From: Emmonsiellopsis sp. PD_33
Taxonomy: Eukaryota > Ascomycota > Eurotiomycetes > Onygenales > Ajellomycetaceae
DNA: 56,121 nucleotides
Assembly: GCA_032988165.1 (NCBI GenBank)
Contig: JANTQF010000226.1
Span: forward strand, 1 to 56,121
Direction: 5' to 3'
The position numbers and the translations under genes are program-made. Positions 21,828 through 34,968 of the stretch are shown here, one piece after another. Below the pieces are notes generated by a model. That model was not told the origin of the DNA and did not search any database. It saw only the letters and a program-made list of their open reading frames with translations. The stretch's first letter is position 1. The number at the start of each line of letters is the position of its first letter.

Positions 21828-24800
21828 TCACAAACCAACCCAACCTCCCTCCCCCCTCATCTCCTTAAACCACCCCTCCACATACGGAAGCTTGACATGC
21901 GGGCCATACGGATCCTTCTCCCACTGCGGAATTGGCGCAGGCAAGCCCGTCTCCTCTAGACATGACGCACGCAGCTCATCCAATGTCCCACCACGATCGA
22001 ACAATTCTTCGCCATGATCCTTACCAGAAGATAACGACAACTTCGCAGCCCTCAGTTCCGCCCGGAGCGCATCTGTGGCGGCCTGGTCAACAGAATAATC
22101 CGCCGGCGACACCACGACGCCATAATTGTCGCGTGCGCCCTCGAACGTAACGGTTTTCCTATGTACCTCCATCGCCACCTTCTCCGCCGGCCGGGTGAGC
22201 GGGTCGCCCAACCCACCGCCGCCCCAAGTGATCCATTCAAGGAGGTCACCGGGGGCGACGCGGATATGGTCACATTTGCTTCTGAGGACCTCCGTGGGCG
22301 GGTTGGCCGCGTCTTTGGAATGGTAATAGATGATTTTCTTCGATCGGCTCCCTGGTTTCCCACCCTTAACGCCCCAGGGTTTCGTGAACCATCTGTCATC
22401 GTGGATGCTGAATTCTCCGGCCGAGAGGAAGCGGTATAGAGTGCGTTGTGCGTTTCCGCCACGGTAGAAGCCCGCGCCGCCTGAGTCGGCGAGGGATTCG
22501 TTTGCTTCGATGCGGAGGGGGTAGTTGAGTTCTATGCTTTCTGTGGGGATTGATTTTATTGCGGGGAAGAGACAGTGGCAGTCGGGCTGTATATATTAAG
22601 ATCCGTTAGCATATAGGGTGTACGGTTTACAATGCATGATAGAAAAAGTTCTTACCCCATCCCCAATCGGCCTTGCAGGAACACCGCCAAAGCCGATCTG
22701 ATAGAGCTGAAACCATTCCCCAGACGGCTTGAATCCGGAGTAAAACTTTGGACCAAGGTTAACAACAATCCCGAACATAAAGATGTAGATTTTGGCTTAC
22801 GAAGTGAGGGCTATCCGAAAACCCAGCAGCTGCCATAAATGCAGGATTCCTTTGGCCAAACAACGCTTGAAGAATATCTAGCACTCGACCTAGGAAGTGC
22901 GTCCGGCAGCTCACCGGTGCGGGACGCACCGGTCGAAGTACTGTGCCTTCGTGCAGGTGGATCTCCAGTAAATCGTGGAAGCCGTCGTTCACGACACAGT
23001 AAGGGTCGTAGGCTGCTAGCAGATAGTATCTGATAGACAAGTTAGCGGGGATTTCAGTACTGTCGGGGGTTTCTTGCGATCTACCTACCCGATAAACATC
23101 TTAAACATCGTCTCGGACAAATAAAAGTTAATCCCCGTCTCGCTCTGCGGGCTCGTACCATGCCAATCAAAATGCAGTTTCCCATCCTCCCTCCTCTGCA
23201 TGGTGCATTTAATAGCATAGGGCCCGTATCCCTTTCCGTCATCATCCACAAAGTCCGTGAATTCGGTTGGTTCGTCGCCGAGTTTGGTGGTGATGATTTT
23301 GTTGATGGCTGATCGGTTTTGAGCGAGGAGATAGTTACTGGCTGCTCGGTAGACCTCCACTCCATACCGGTCATGAAGTTCGCAGACACGTTCTGCAGCC
23401 GTGCGGACTGCGGTGACAAGCGCGGTGATGTCGCTACGCAACCAGTCGGGTTGGCGGGAGTTACGGCATAGTAACTTCACGATGTCTTCATTGTATACGC
23501 CTTTGTTGTATAGCTTCAATAAGGGTATTTGGACACCGTCCTCAAAGACAGTAGTGGCGTTAACAGACATGCTACCGGGTACCCTTCCTTGAACATCAGT
23601 CAAGTGGCCAAAGTTTGCAGCCCAACCCACAAGTTTGCCGGAGTAGAATATCGGCAAGAGGACAATAACGTCGTTCAGGTGACTGATGGCCCCATCAACC
23701 TCATAGACGTCATTGGTCATGAAAACGTCCCCTTCTTCGATCGTACCGGTCCATCTCCGCAAGAAGGAAGGAACAAAACTTCCAAATTGCCCGACAAGCA
23801 TCTGGCCTTCGGGGTTGGTTACGACGTTGAATTCATCTTGTTGATCCCTAATCGCAGGTGACATGGCACAGCGAAGCATGAGACGATCCATCTCTTCTCT
23901 GATTGATTGCAACGAGGCTGATATGAGGGTTGATATCAAGGGTTCCTTTGCAACTAGTTCTGCGGCCGATTCCGGAGTATGGGAAGTTCGATTTTTGTCT
24001 TTCTCCTTCTCAGCCTCAAGAGGTCTGATCAGAATATTCCCCATAGAGTCAATTTCACCATAATACCCAGGGAGAATGAGGGTATTAGAATCCTAAAGCT
24101 GTTAACATACGCTGCATTAGATTCCAGGGGAGTGATCATACCATTTCTGTTACCACACAAGGGCCTTCAACCACGTATCCTTCTTTCGTAATTTGACTCC
24201 TATCCCAGATGCCGGCTTCATATTGGTTACCCTCGAATGTGATCATCGATTTCTCAACGAGCGCCAATTGAGGAGGGACGGCGGCCTCGGACTCATTTTT
24301 GGCTGCCGCTGGAGCCACTTCGGTATCAGTTGAGCTTTCAGTGACTACAACGCCAAGGCGCATGATTTCGAGCTCGAATGATGAAAGAGCATATTTAAAC
24401 TGCTGTTCATGAAGTGCGTCAAATTTGGAATGGAGAATCTCGGCAAATGTTGTGGAAGAGGCCCTAATTTCGTCATAAGAGAGCGGAATAGTGAGCGTGA
24501 GAGCTTGGCCTTTGTATCGGACATCGATCTCAAAAGTTCGGATGAGCCGGTCCTCGGAGGCGTCATGTATCTGGCCCAGCATCACTTGAACACAAGCTTG
24601 CTCTATGTCTGCATACTCCTTCTGGGGCTCATCCGTACCAATCTCTGAGAGTGACTTAATATATGACCTTGACATAACATGGCTCATCTTTGTCGTGGCA
24701 TCTCCTTGGGCACAAAGAACGCCTGGAGCAGGCGGAACGATAACAGGCCAGGCTCCCAGTAACTTCCCCACAGCATTCGCGTGCATGGGTCCTGCTCCCC

Positions 24801-26215
24801 CGTAGGCGACCAGCGCGAAGTCCCTTGGGTCATGCCCTTGTTCAATCGACACCAACCTCACAGCCCCATATATCTTTTCGTTCACCATACTTATAATGCC
24901 CTCTGCGGTTTTTCCACGGGGTAAGCCCATCTGGGTTGCTAGATTGTCAACAGCAGCTTCGGCTGCAGCGACATCAAGCGCAAAGCTTCCTCCAAGTAGT
25001 TTTGAGGGCAAATACCCTAGAATGAGGTTTGCATCCGAAACAGTCGGCTCCTTTCCCCCCAGCCCATAGCAGGCCGGTCCAGGGGCCGCACCAGAACTTT
25101 CAGGGCCAACTCGCAATGTCGACGTAATATCAGCGTACCGAGCTATTGAGCCACCTCCGGCTCCAACTGATCGGACATCGACAGAAGGAGCCCGAACCGT
25201 CAAGGTTTCGATAACAGTCTCACGACGGACCGATGGAGATCCGTCGACAATAATCGCAACGTCCGTTGATGTACCACCGATGTCGAGGGTAATCAGGTTC
25301 TTGTACGGTGTGTTTTTGGCTACCACATCCGCAATACCTCTCACACCACCAGCCGGGCCAGACATAAGGCAGTTCACTGGAAGTTCGCCCGCGAGGTTTA
25401 GGGAAGTCATCGCGCCGTCGCTCTTCAGAACACGAATTATGGAACTGTCATCTTTCAACAGATTTTCGAGGCCTGAGAGGTACCTCTTAACAATAGGCTT
25501 GACCATTGCATTTGCCGCCGCCGTGACTGTCCGTTCGTACTCTCCAGTCTCTGGGAGAACGTCGGTGGAGCATACGATCTCGACACCAGGGCCCAGCTCT
25601 TGTCTGACGATCTCACGTACAGCGTTTTCATTAACCCTATTCGCATACGAATTTATCAGGCTGATGGTAACTGATTCGGGGGTATGTTGTTTCAATTCTG
25701 CCAGATCCAGCCGCAACTTCTCTGCGTCAACCTCCTGGATCAGTTGGCCTGTAGCAGATACACGCTCCGAACATTGGACTGTCCTTTCCAATGGCACCAC
25801 CGGTTCAGGAGCAACAAAGTTGATCCAAGCCCCTAGAGCGCCTGGTATGTGAGACCTTCTCAACGCAAGGATATCCTTATGACCCTCAGTGACGATCAAG
25901 GCGGAATTTTTTGCCCCCTTCCCTTCCAGAATGGCATTTGTTGCGGTTGTAGTGCCATGATGGATAAACTCGAATTGACCTTCCCAGCCGTAGTTCTCTT
26001 GTAGTATTCCCCTTACTTTGGTGATGCCGTTCTTAACCCCGATGCTTTGGTCATGGGCGGTCGATGGAACCTTTGCTCGGACGGTCTCCCCGCCAGGAGT
26101 GAAAACACACACGTCGGTAAAGGTGCCCTGTCAACCCGCTAAGTCAATTTCAGGGACAATACCATGGCATATGAGAACTTACGCCAACATCAACACCCAA
26201 TCTATAGCCAGTCAT
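21828..26215 (-). CDS. hydantoinase A/B fusion (5-oxoprolinase family)
   Basis: Six exons on the minus strand: 26215-26183, 26127-24142, 24092-23089, 23029-22801, 22745-22656 and 22586-21828, joining in frame to 1366 aa. Introns are 49-69 nt. The N-terminal half (to about residue 670) is HyuA-like, an ATP-using fold with GVDVGGTFTDVCVF at the start, HHGTTTATNAILE, MSGPAGGV, LDIGGTSTDVAI and AYGGAGPMHA. From about residue 715 the HyuB-like half follows, with RCAMSPAIRDQQDEFNV, TNDVYEVDGAISHLNDV, and WGGGGLGDPLTRP near the end. Family members open five-membered cyclic amides (5-oxoproline, hydantoins) with ATP. Substrate cannot be told from sequence: it resembles the HyuA-HyuB type more than classic OPLAH. 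The start is set by the 33-nt first exon, which supplies the N-terminal part of the phosphate loop. Nearby are two transporters and a hydantoin-racemase homologue. No break is seen. Confidence 0.93.
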
Positions 26216-27974
26216 GGTGCTGAGGATTTGAGAGGAATTTCCCGTATGGATTGCTGTCCACGCTCAATTTGCCCTCCTCGCATCTGATGATGAGGTCCTG
26301 GACTGCGGGGGAATGCGGACCAGGAGAGGCTGATAAGGTAGCAACCACTGATACCAGATGCAATAAGCAGGGATCCTGCGTGAGGAGACGTCCCATGCAC
26401 AACTGCTCGGCTTCTTCAAAACCCGTTCAGGCCAAGTATCTGATATTCCAGGCTATTGGCCAAATCATCATCAGCCCCTGCTTCTTTGCGTTCTCCGAAA
26501 CCCATCTCTGCAGCAGTGCCATGCACAGCGATGCAATTTCTCCGCCGCATCCCCATCACACGTAACTCAAGCGGAGCCGCTGTGTAACCTGGTGTCCACT
26601 GATTTGCAGGCTGAGATATTTCGGGGATTTCGGCCTGGAAGTTAAAACCCCTTCACATGTATTCCAGAAAGTCTTCTGCGTGCACTCTCATAACTCAACA
26701 ATAGAAGACTCCAATTCTCAATTAGAGACAGCGAAAATGACAAGGGATAGGAAGAACTCAACGAGGCTCCTCAAACAAGAAAGCCAAATGCCGCAGCGGC
26801 ACATCAACAAACGGGTTAAGTATGGTCGGCGACTCCATCTCATGAACAGGAATTCGTGCAAGACGACAATCAGGATCTGCTCCTGAACCACCACGGCTGT
26901 TAGTATGAAAGTTATTAGGCGTGGCGGTAAATATTTAGACGCGAACCGAACCCCGCCGCATCAACACCACGCCAATCTTTGGGAGACTTGCAACGCTCGC
27001 GACAGTAACAGATAGCCGGTTGGCTACAATGTACGTGAGAACGAATTCACACGGCCATGGATGACTACAGGCAGTCCCTCCGCCCTTGGAGATGCCTACA
27101 TAGTATGGAAACTCATCAACATATTACTCTGCTCGGGCATCTACAATCCTCAATCATAGCAAGCAAGCAAGGCCGATAACTTTGCATTCGACATCTTCAG
27201 AATTGCTACTACTATCCGCTTCTCCCTTGGCACTTCATTTCATACGCTCAGAAGCCATTTATATGGTGTACGACTTCTTTGTCAAGCTAGGTATCTTCAG
27301 GATCTGTGGCCTTGTGCTTGTTCCACGTTATCCTATCTTTAAACACGTCTAGTGTATATGCTGGACGCTCAATGCATGTTCAGCCATCCTTGAAGCGATC
27401 ACGCTCTTCGATACGGCTAATGGTGGTAGCAAGATGCGAAATCTAGATGGTGAGCCGGGAGTAGATAGGGTTACGAGTAACCCCAGTAGCTTAGCTGTGT
27501 GGAGGTACATACATATAGGGGAGTGAGATGGGTGAAGGAGGCGAGGTGAAATTATATATTGGTTTGTTGAAACGAGAAAAGGGTAGGTACTGATAGAGAA
27601 GAAATAGATACATGCGCCAAGTGCAAAAATTAAAAAAAAAGTATCCGACCCGAATTCTAAATTAGATCGAGTAACGGAAAAAAGCAAAGGCATCTAATGA
27701 AGATGAAAGACATATCCACCCATCTCATATACATCGGGTTATACGGCTTTATCGCACAAGCCGGAAACGAAAATAAAATCGGAGGGGGGCCATCAACCCA
27801 CAATGCAGGTGGGGGGGGCAAGGGACTGTAAAAATGGTGGAGCAAGGCGGCTATATAGGTGGTGCCTTTGTAATTCGGAGGAAGGGGACCGAGAAGGAAG
27901 TTCTTTATCCAACTCGTTTTGAGGTCTCCGTGTATTTTGAATATGTAAATATTTAAATGTAGCTGTTTATTTAT
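26216..27974. other. intergenic between hydantoinase and DMT transporter
   Basis: Upstream region of the hydantoinase gene and 3' flank of the transporter gene (both minus). Only short ORFs without recognisable content occur (for example 26251-26565 plus, 27349-27693 minus). CpG is present. No RNA gene or repeat of note was seen. Confidence 0.5.
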
Positions 27975-29847
27975 TTATTCATCACTTTCGGAATCGGGCC
28001 CCTCTTCTGCCAATCGTTTGCGTCTCTCTTCATCTAACTCGCGATATGTACTGCCACTGAGCAGGAGGAAAGCAATGATGATAAGAATCCCGCCAATTAT
28101 CGAGGCGGTGGTGAGGGGCTTGTTGGTGAGTTTCCAATCGACGATTGCGACCAGGAATATGGTGAGGAGGGCAGCGACTGAGGATAAAACAGGTGATGTA
28201 AGGGAAATAAGGACTAGGAAGGATCCGGAGAATGCTAATGGAAGAATGGATCAGCAGAGTACAAGTATAGGAGGCCTCTACTTTATATGGATAAAGGTTT
28301 CGAAGCGGATATGAGAAATATGAGACAGAGAGTACATACTTGCATTTGCTAAGACGGATATTAGCAAGTACCACGCAGCTTCTCCTTCAGGCCATTCGAA
28401 TTTCTCGAGGCCCAGAATATGTAACAGCGGTAAAGGTATCCAGAGTACAAGTAGAGTGAATGCCCCTATTAGACTAGCGAAGGTATTGGCAAATATCACG
28501 CCACGTCCTGGGCTGGTGCCTTCCGGTGGACAAGCGAATCTCTTATACAGAACTTCGTATAGCCCGTAGAGGACGCTCCCAACACCAATTATTATGTTCC
28601 CGAGGGCGCGGCTCGAAGCATCTTTCGCGTCCTGGGCAGCATCTCCACTGGCTTCGCCAGATGGTCCGTATGCGACAACAAGCACACCGACAATGGCAAC
28701 GGCGACGGAAAATACTTTATCGAATCGCAATTTGTCTTTCAACAAGGGAATGGAAAACGCATATGCAAAGAATGCAGAACAATTATAAATAGCTGTCAAG
28801 TCACTGGCCGTTGTTAGGTTAACAGCCAAGTACCACGAACCTCCAGCAACAGTCAGGGAAGTTGTGACGAGAGCGGTCATCCGGAGCATGTATGGTATGG
28901 GCGATTTACGCAAGTCCCGAGTAGTGAGGTGGAGATCTTGCGATTCTACCATTTGGGCAGTTGTTCGTAGAAGGTATGTATGGCGACGCCAAAACGCCGC
29001 CCACGAGAGCTTGCGTTTTTGGATTCGAAGGAGGAGGAGCTGGACGGGCCATAGAAAGACCCACGAACCGTGTGTGAAATAGCTAAAAGCCAAAGCTATT
29101 AGAATGGCTGATCCCAAAAGATACAAGGAGACAGCACCACAGCTTTCTCCGGTGCATGGGACAAACTTACAGCATGCAATATGGCTTCTTCCACCCCAAG
29201 TCATGCTGGATGTAAACGGCAGTTTCGGTCTGCACCACGAAGCTAATCAAGCTTAGGATGAGAAAGAACGAAGCGATGATATATTTCCTGCGAGTGGCAT
29301 GTTTAGTGTCATAGTCTGGAGTTGTACTTCTGAATGTTGACCTCCTAGTATTGCTCAGAGGTCTTGCCTCCTCCCCGTTGGCACGCGGAGTGCCCAACTG
29401 CCGCCCACGCGGCTCATCCTTCAGTAAGGGTACATGAGATCGACTCTCTGTTGGTCGAAACATCGGTGGACGAGAGGAAAGCATCTCCCCGTCGGATTCA
29501 TCCGAGTCGGAATCGTTTCCGGGGTTGCCCTCGTTTTCCGGAAGGTTTAACCTAACCTTTTTCTTCGTTGTATTCGAATCAGACGCATGAACGCTCGCAG
29601 CGGATGGAGCGGGTTCATTTAATAGAGAGGAAAAGGAGTCTCGAGTTTGAGAAGTCACAGAAGACTTTCTGGAGCGGAGCAGAGGTTGTTCGAAATCGGA
29701 ATCGAAGACAGAGCGGTCATTAGTTTTGCCCTTGCGGGACTTGGAGTTTGTTGAAGATTGCATCCATGCGGATCCCGCCAGGAGAATAGCGCCGGAATCA
29801 AGAGAAGGAGTGTGTAGTCTGTCAGGATCAAGGATAATTGGCTTCAC
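27975..29847 (-). CDS. DMT-superfamily (EamA/SLC35F-like) membrane transporter
   Basis: Three exons on the minus strand: 29847-29171, 29082-28340 and 28234-27975, giving 559 aa. The N-terminal 185 residues are polar, Ser-rich and cytosolic-looking (DSDSDESDGE acidic patch). About ten membrane helices follow, starting with YIIASFFLILSLISFVVQT. Diagnostic pieces for the fungal family related to yeast YML018C/THI74 and animal SLC35F5 are GWKKPYCMLYFTHGSWVFLWP, SLTVAGGSWYLAVNLT, and NATFSGSFLVLISLTSPVLSS in the last exon. The C-terminus is short and charged (RRKRLAEEGPDSESDE). Members of this group are thought to sit in vacuolar or other internal membranes; the substrate is unknown. Both splice junctions rebuild conserved text (ML|YFTH, NA|TFSG), which makes the model secure. 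It is transcribed in the same direction as the hydantoinase gene. Confidence 0.9.
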
Positions 29848-31642
29848 GGCCCGTGGCTCGTGACATCTGAGATGTGTTCCCAGTTCCTGGAATCAGCTGC
29901 GACTGGCTGCTGATGTGGCGCCAGTGAAGCCGCACGGCGTCGAACCAGTGGGTTTTGGTGGAGAATCGAGGTCGAGGATGTCTCACGAAAGGTAGAAAGC
30001 TAAGGATTCCAACCAGTTGGAATTCCCGCGCAATTATCGAGGCAATAAACAGCGTGGAGATGTGTCCTGAATGAAGCTTGTCGTCAGGCTGGCGGCTGGA
30101 AATCTAGTAGACTCCGCATTACGTAATGCCGGGGGACCGTGCCAAGCCTGACGCCGGCCACGTGATATCGAAGTTTCCGGTAACTGGTCTTGGCATTCTC
30201 CGCCATCAGAACTTTCCTCCCTGACCCCTTTTCATCCTTGGGATAACATGTCGGCCTGAACCTATGGGCCAGAACATAGTGCTGTCGAGTGATATTTCCA
30301 TCCAATCGCGTCAAGGCAACCTTCATGTGGTATTGCTTTCAAATTCGCCGGAAATTACCCTAGCGCCAAGCCTGCGAGTTCCTGACAGTCCCACGGCAGG
30401 GCTATCCGTGGAAAGGGGCTTCTAGATCACCTATCTTCTATTTATACTCGCCCAATTCTGCTTCAGTGAGGGTCTATGACCAGCTTGGCCACAATTACTC
30501 CAAAGGTGTGAATTAAGGGAGACTTCTTCGTGGTTGATTGACATCTTTCGCCAGCGCTGATATTCGCCCACCTCAGCCTCCAGCGATACTGGCCGCTTGA
30601 ATGTATAGAGCGACTACTCACTAATCAGACCTCCTTTCCAGTCGGGATGCGTACTAAAGGAAGGCTTCAAATCCACTGACTTATGAGACAGACTCCCTGG
30701 AGCGGTTTGACTCTAACCTGCCCTCACTTTAAACAGCGGACATGCTTATCGGTAACTGCCGACATCAATGGAGAACCGTCTACTCCCTACAGATGCCTCC
30801 CCATGAGCAATTGCCTTCCGTCCTAGCAAATACCTCCCCGCGAAAGTCGGTCTGCTTTCTGATGACCCACGATACCTTCGTTTGCGGTCTCTCGGACTTT
30901 ATATTTCTCCCCTTGATCGAGCAGTCACCATGATTGATATAATATCTTGCCCGTTGGTTTACGAATTCGAAACCTAACCGGGCAACGATCGGGTTCGTCA
31001 CGCTGAGATCATTTACACGTTACTTTCTATTTGCATTGCATCCCTTGCATCCTTCCTAGGCCTCGTGCATAGACGTTCGAATCATGTCGGATGACCTTGG
31101 GGCCTTTATCGCACCAGATATCATAGGGAAAGCGAGCACGGACTTTGCTTGATTAGTGCCTCACCATTGAAGCACCAGACTGAGTGGCTAATCCCTGAGA
31201 ATATTCTCGAACGGCCCTATTCCCCCAATGTCACCATAATAAACCTCTACAGGCGGAATCCGGACTTGCTGCTGCGTCTTTGCCAATAGTTCATGACGTC
31301 ATAGTCTGCACGTCCTGCTGGCCAGAAACATCCCGCAACCAACCCCAACCCAGAACAGCCCAGATATTATTAAGTGGAATTTCCGCTCTAGCGAATATAT
31401 CCTGCATGAGAATTGATTTAAACCTTCTCAGGAAGGGGGTTAAAGATTTAGCGCATTGACTTTACTAAGCATGCTATGATGCCATCGAACCGTGAACACG
31501 AAGTACCCCACCAGGAGAAACTGCAAACTGGGAACAAGTCCATTCAATCTGTCTCTTTCCAGGATACTGACAATTAAACAGCAAACCAACCACTGAACTC
31601 GCAGCCCGCCCATCAAAATCGACTCCGCACACACACGCAAAG
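29848..31642. other. divergent intergenic region
   Basis: About 1.8 kb between the minus-strand DMT transporter and the plus-strand aldo-keto reductase, so it holds both promoters. CpG is normal. Short ORFs (30084-30326 minus, 30742-30933 plus) are not convincing. I found no tRNA-like structure. Confidence 0.5.
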
Positions 31643-32847
31643 ATGCCTCTCATAGCCCAAAACCCCAAACCCCGGGTCATTCTCGGGATGATGACCTTTG
31701 GTCCCGATACCTCCGCCGGCGCCCGCATCACCTCCCTTGACGAAACCAAAAAGTGCCTCGACTACTTCCAGCAGCAAGGATACAACGAAATCGACACCGC
31801 CCGCGTCTACGTCGACGGCGCACAAGAAGCCTTCTCCGCGCAAGCAGGCTGGAAGGAACGCGGCCTCACGATCGCAACCAAATGGTACCCACAGAAGCCA
31901 GGCTATCACAAGCCCGCTGTGGTTCGGGAAAAGATTGAACTATCACTGAAGGAATTGGGGGCGGATTGTGTGGACATCTTTTATCTACATGCGGCGGACC
32001 GGTCGGTGCCGTTTGCCGAAACGTTGGAGGTAGTCAATGAGCTGCATAAGGAGGGCAAGTTTGTCCAGCTGGGTTTGAGCAATTATACTGCGTTTGAGGT
32101 TGCCGAGATTGTCACGATGTGTAATGAGCGCGGCTGGGTGAGGCCAACGATTTATCAGGCCATGTATAACGCTATTAGTAAGTTGGCAGACAACCTACAT
32201 ACCAGCTCCGACATGCGATCTTGCTTGACCCCTATACAACCCCCCCCCCCCGTCCTTTGTCGTCAATTGCGACTTGCTAAAATAAATATAAAAATGACTA
32301 ACATCTGCACCCCCTTCTCCCTAACACCACAACAGCCCGCTCAATCGAATCCGAACTAATCCCCGCCTGCAAACGCTACGGCATGGATGTGGTAATCTAC
32401 AACCCGCTCGCCGGCGGGATCTTCTCCGGCAAATACAAAACGGCCGACATCCCCGCCGAAGGCCGCTACAGCGAGTCCTCTGGCACGGGCAAAAACTACC
32501 GCGCCCGCTACTTCAAAGACGCGACCTTCGAAGCGCTCCGCATCATCGAGCCGGTCGTGCAGAAGCACAACCTGACCCTGGTCGAAACTGCGCTGCGTTG
32601 GCTACGGCATCACTCGGCCTTGGATATCAAAGAAGGCGGGCGCGACGGGATTATAATTGGTGTGAGCAGCTTTAACCAGCTAGAGGAGAATCTGGCGGAT
32701 TTGGAGAAGGGCCCGTTGCCCGAGGAGGTTGTGAAGGCGTTGGATGAGGCGTGGTTGGTTGCGAAGCCGACGACGGCGAATTATTGGCATTTGGACTTGA
32801 AGTATACGTATGACACGGTGCGGGAGTTGTTTAAGCCTAAGGTTTGA
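31643..32847 (+). CDS. aldo-keto reductase, AKR7 (aflatoxin-aldehyde reductase) type
   Basis: Two exons, 31643-32177 and 32336-32847, 348 aa. The 158-nt intron has a GTAAGT donor and a CAACAG acceptor. The AKR tetrad is complete: Asp51 and Tyr56 in NEIDTARVYVDG, Lys80 in TIATKWYP and His116 in DIFYLHAADR. VILGMMTFG at the N-terminus, VQLGLSNYTAFEVAEI, and the junction-spanning YNAITRSIE followed by VVIYNPLAGGIFSGKY are typical of the AKR7 branch, which reduces dialdehydes and other reactive carbonyls with NADPH in the cytosol. The physiological substrate is unknown. Coding-strand composition swings from C-rich to G-rich inside both exons. It lies head-to-tail before the MDR reductase gene. 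Confidence 0.93.
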
Positions 32848-33000
32848 TTGGAGGATGATACATGCCATGTGCGAGGCGTGGGTTAGCGTGATGGCGATAT
32901 CTCCTCGACCGGCAGCGATGGATATTTTAGCGTGTTATGTGAGTGTAATGGTAACTAGTTGATTACGCTGACTCCTCCTTGTGCTGTCTCTATTCTTATC

Positions 33001-33107
33001 AGTGCCATCACTATTATTACAAGCACGTTCTGGACATGTTTACTAAACAGGCCCTTAGTGCCATCACTGTTACTAGCACATTCTGCACTTGTTTACTCAA
33101 CAGGGCC
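33001..33107 (+). promoter_or_regulatory. duplicated promoter module with GTAAACA-type site
   Basis: Two direct copies of a roughly 52-bp module, 33001-33054 and 33057-33107, lie 123-229 bp before the MDR reductase start. Each has AGTGCCATCACT at its left end and TGTTTACT followed by AACAGG near its right end. TGTTTAC is the reverse complement of GTAAACA, the core bound by forkhead factors. Whether these sites are used is inference. Confidence 0.5.
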
Positions 33108-33127
33108 TCCGATGGATTGCGCAGGCC

Positions 33128-33133
33128 TATAAA
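33128..33133 (+). promoter_or_regulatory. TATA box of the MDR reductase gene
   Basis: TATAAA inside GGCCTATAAATGAAC, 97 bp before the ATG at 33230 and just downstream of the duplicated module. Position and sequence suit a fungal core promoter. Confidence 0.55.
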
Positions 33134-33229
33134 TGAACATTGACTCGCTATCTGTAAAGTGATACTCGTGCCCATCATTGCATCGTTCCAATTTAACTCC
33201 CATCAGATCCCCATCAGATCCCGACCAAC

Positions 33230-34334
33230 ATGTCTCAGACCGTCATTCGTATCGATGGCCCACGGACCTCAGTCCGCAACATGAAAGCCTTCAAAGAGAA
33301 GATCCCCATGCCCACCAAGCATGAAGTTCTGATTAAAGTATACTCCGTCTCGCTGAACTACCGCGATATCGCTATTGCCACTTCCCACTATCCCTTCCCC
33401 GTCAAGGACAATGTTGTACCTTGCTCTGATGCCGCCGGTGTCGTCGTTGAGGTCGGTGAGAATGTCAAGAATCTCGCCAAGGGTGACCGTGTGGTCGGTA
33501 CCTTTGACCCTACCAACCTCTTTGGCCAACAGATGGACTGGCTCAACGGTCAGGGCGGGCCCGTTGACGGTGTCCTCCGTGAATACATCACCCTCCCCGC
33601 TATTGCTGTTGTCAAGCTGCCAGAGAACTCTCCCCAGGGCTTCTCTGAGTGGTCCACCTTGGTTTGCACGGGTGTCACTGCGTGGAACGCCCTTTACGGC
33701 AACACTCCACTGAAACCCGGTCAGATCGTTCTCTGCCAAGGTATGCCAAAACCATTCCCATCAAGGTATATATACCCCAAGCTAAGCATCGACCATTTGG
33801 GATCAAGGAACCGGCGGTGTGTCCATCACCGGGTTGATCTTGGCAAAGGCCGCCGGAGCCACCACGATCGTGACATCGTCTAGTGATGAGAAGCTCGAGT
33901 TTGTCAAGTCCAAATTCGGTGCCGATTACTGCGTCAATTACAAGAAGCACCCTGAGTGGTCCAAGGAGGTCCTGCGGCTTACGAACGGCGAGGGCGTCGA
34001 CTACGTCCTTGAGAGCGGTGGCTCGGGAACCATTGCCGAGAGCATCAACTCTGTGAGGATGGGCGGTAATGTTTCTATTATCGGCTTCCTGTCCCAGGCC
34101 AAAGAGATGCCTGATGTTGCGAGCCTTGCGCTGGCCAAGGCTGCCGTGGTCCGTGGTATTAGTGTTGGATCGACTCAGCTTCTGCAGGAGCTTGTCCGCT
34201 ACGTTGGACGCAAAGGTCTTCGCCTGCCCGTCGAGAAGGAGTTTGGTTTCTCTGCTGAGGAAGCCGCAAAGGCCTTTGAGTATCTCCAATCAGGTACTCA
34301 CATTGGCAAGGTGTGTATCAAGGTGTCAGAGTAA
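33230..34334 (+). CDS. MDR-family NAD(P)H reductase, zinc-less
   Basis: Two exons, 33230-33740 and 33808-34334, 345 aa. The 67-nt intron has a GTATGC donor and ends in AAG; splicing rebuilds the cofactor loop CQGTGGVSITGLILAKAAGAT. N-terminal catalytic domain: VLIKVYSVSLNYRDIAI, then VVPCSDAAGVVVEVGENVKNL. In zinc alcohol dehydrogenases the equivalent stretch is a GHE motif; here it is CSDAAG and the structural four-cysteine lobe is missing. It therefore looks like a zinc-independent quinone/enone reductase, often annotated loosely as zinc-type alcohol dehydrogenase. The Rossmann domain and C-terminus (GTHIGKVCIKVSE) are complete. The gene is tandem to the aldo-keto reductase and could act on the same class of reactive carbonyls, which is inference. 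Confidence 0.9.
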
Positions 34335-34968
34335 AGGTGTGAGATTATGGCACTATATATTCTATATCAATGGCCTTGACACCATCATTTTTGACCTACA
34401 TGTACCATGCTCAACTACTGTGGTTACATTTACTTATAAATTTTCATTATTTTCCTACTTTTTGGAAATTAGATAGTTTTTAATCATTTAGATAATTTTC
34501 ACTATATAAACATAGAGGTATATAATGTAAGCACAGGACAAGCTTTTCCCCGCAAAATTCCCAAACTCCCATCCGTTAGTAAGAGAATGGCACCACCCCT
34601 CATGACCAAAAAGGTTACATTCCGGATCCCTCAAGGCAACAAATAGCCCACCCAACCCAACACAAAGGAAGAGTCCGTCAAGGATGATATTTCGCCTCCT
34701 GGGTTCGGGTTCCCGTCCATTCTCAACACAGCAAACAGGCCATATTCGGTGGCACAATGACGTAATCCAAACCAAAGCTCCCAAATACTAGAAACGGCCA
34801 GCTCAGCGGAGATAGATGAACATGCCATGGCACTAGCAATTCAATATATGAATGCCTGCTTCCTCTAAGGCGATTTTCTGATTCATCCAATTTAACACGG
34901 GTTGGAAGAACATCCGCGCTCCCCCAGAGGCCAGGTACCATCGACGCCGTCTCTGAACGAATAATTAG
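34335..34968. other. intergenic between MDR reductase and TDT transporter
   Basis: Terminator region of the reductase (AT-rich from 34350 to 34520) and promoter of the transporter. Minus-strand ORFs here (34488-34784, 34723-34983) are short and featureless. Nothing else seen. Confidence 0.5.

Noticed and set aside
25280..25852. Plus-strand 190-codon ORF
   Set aside because: Antisense shadow of the hydantoinase large exon, which is conserved throughout.
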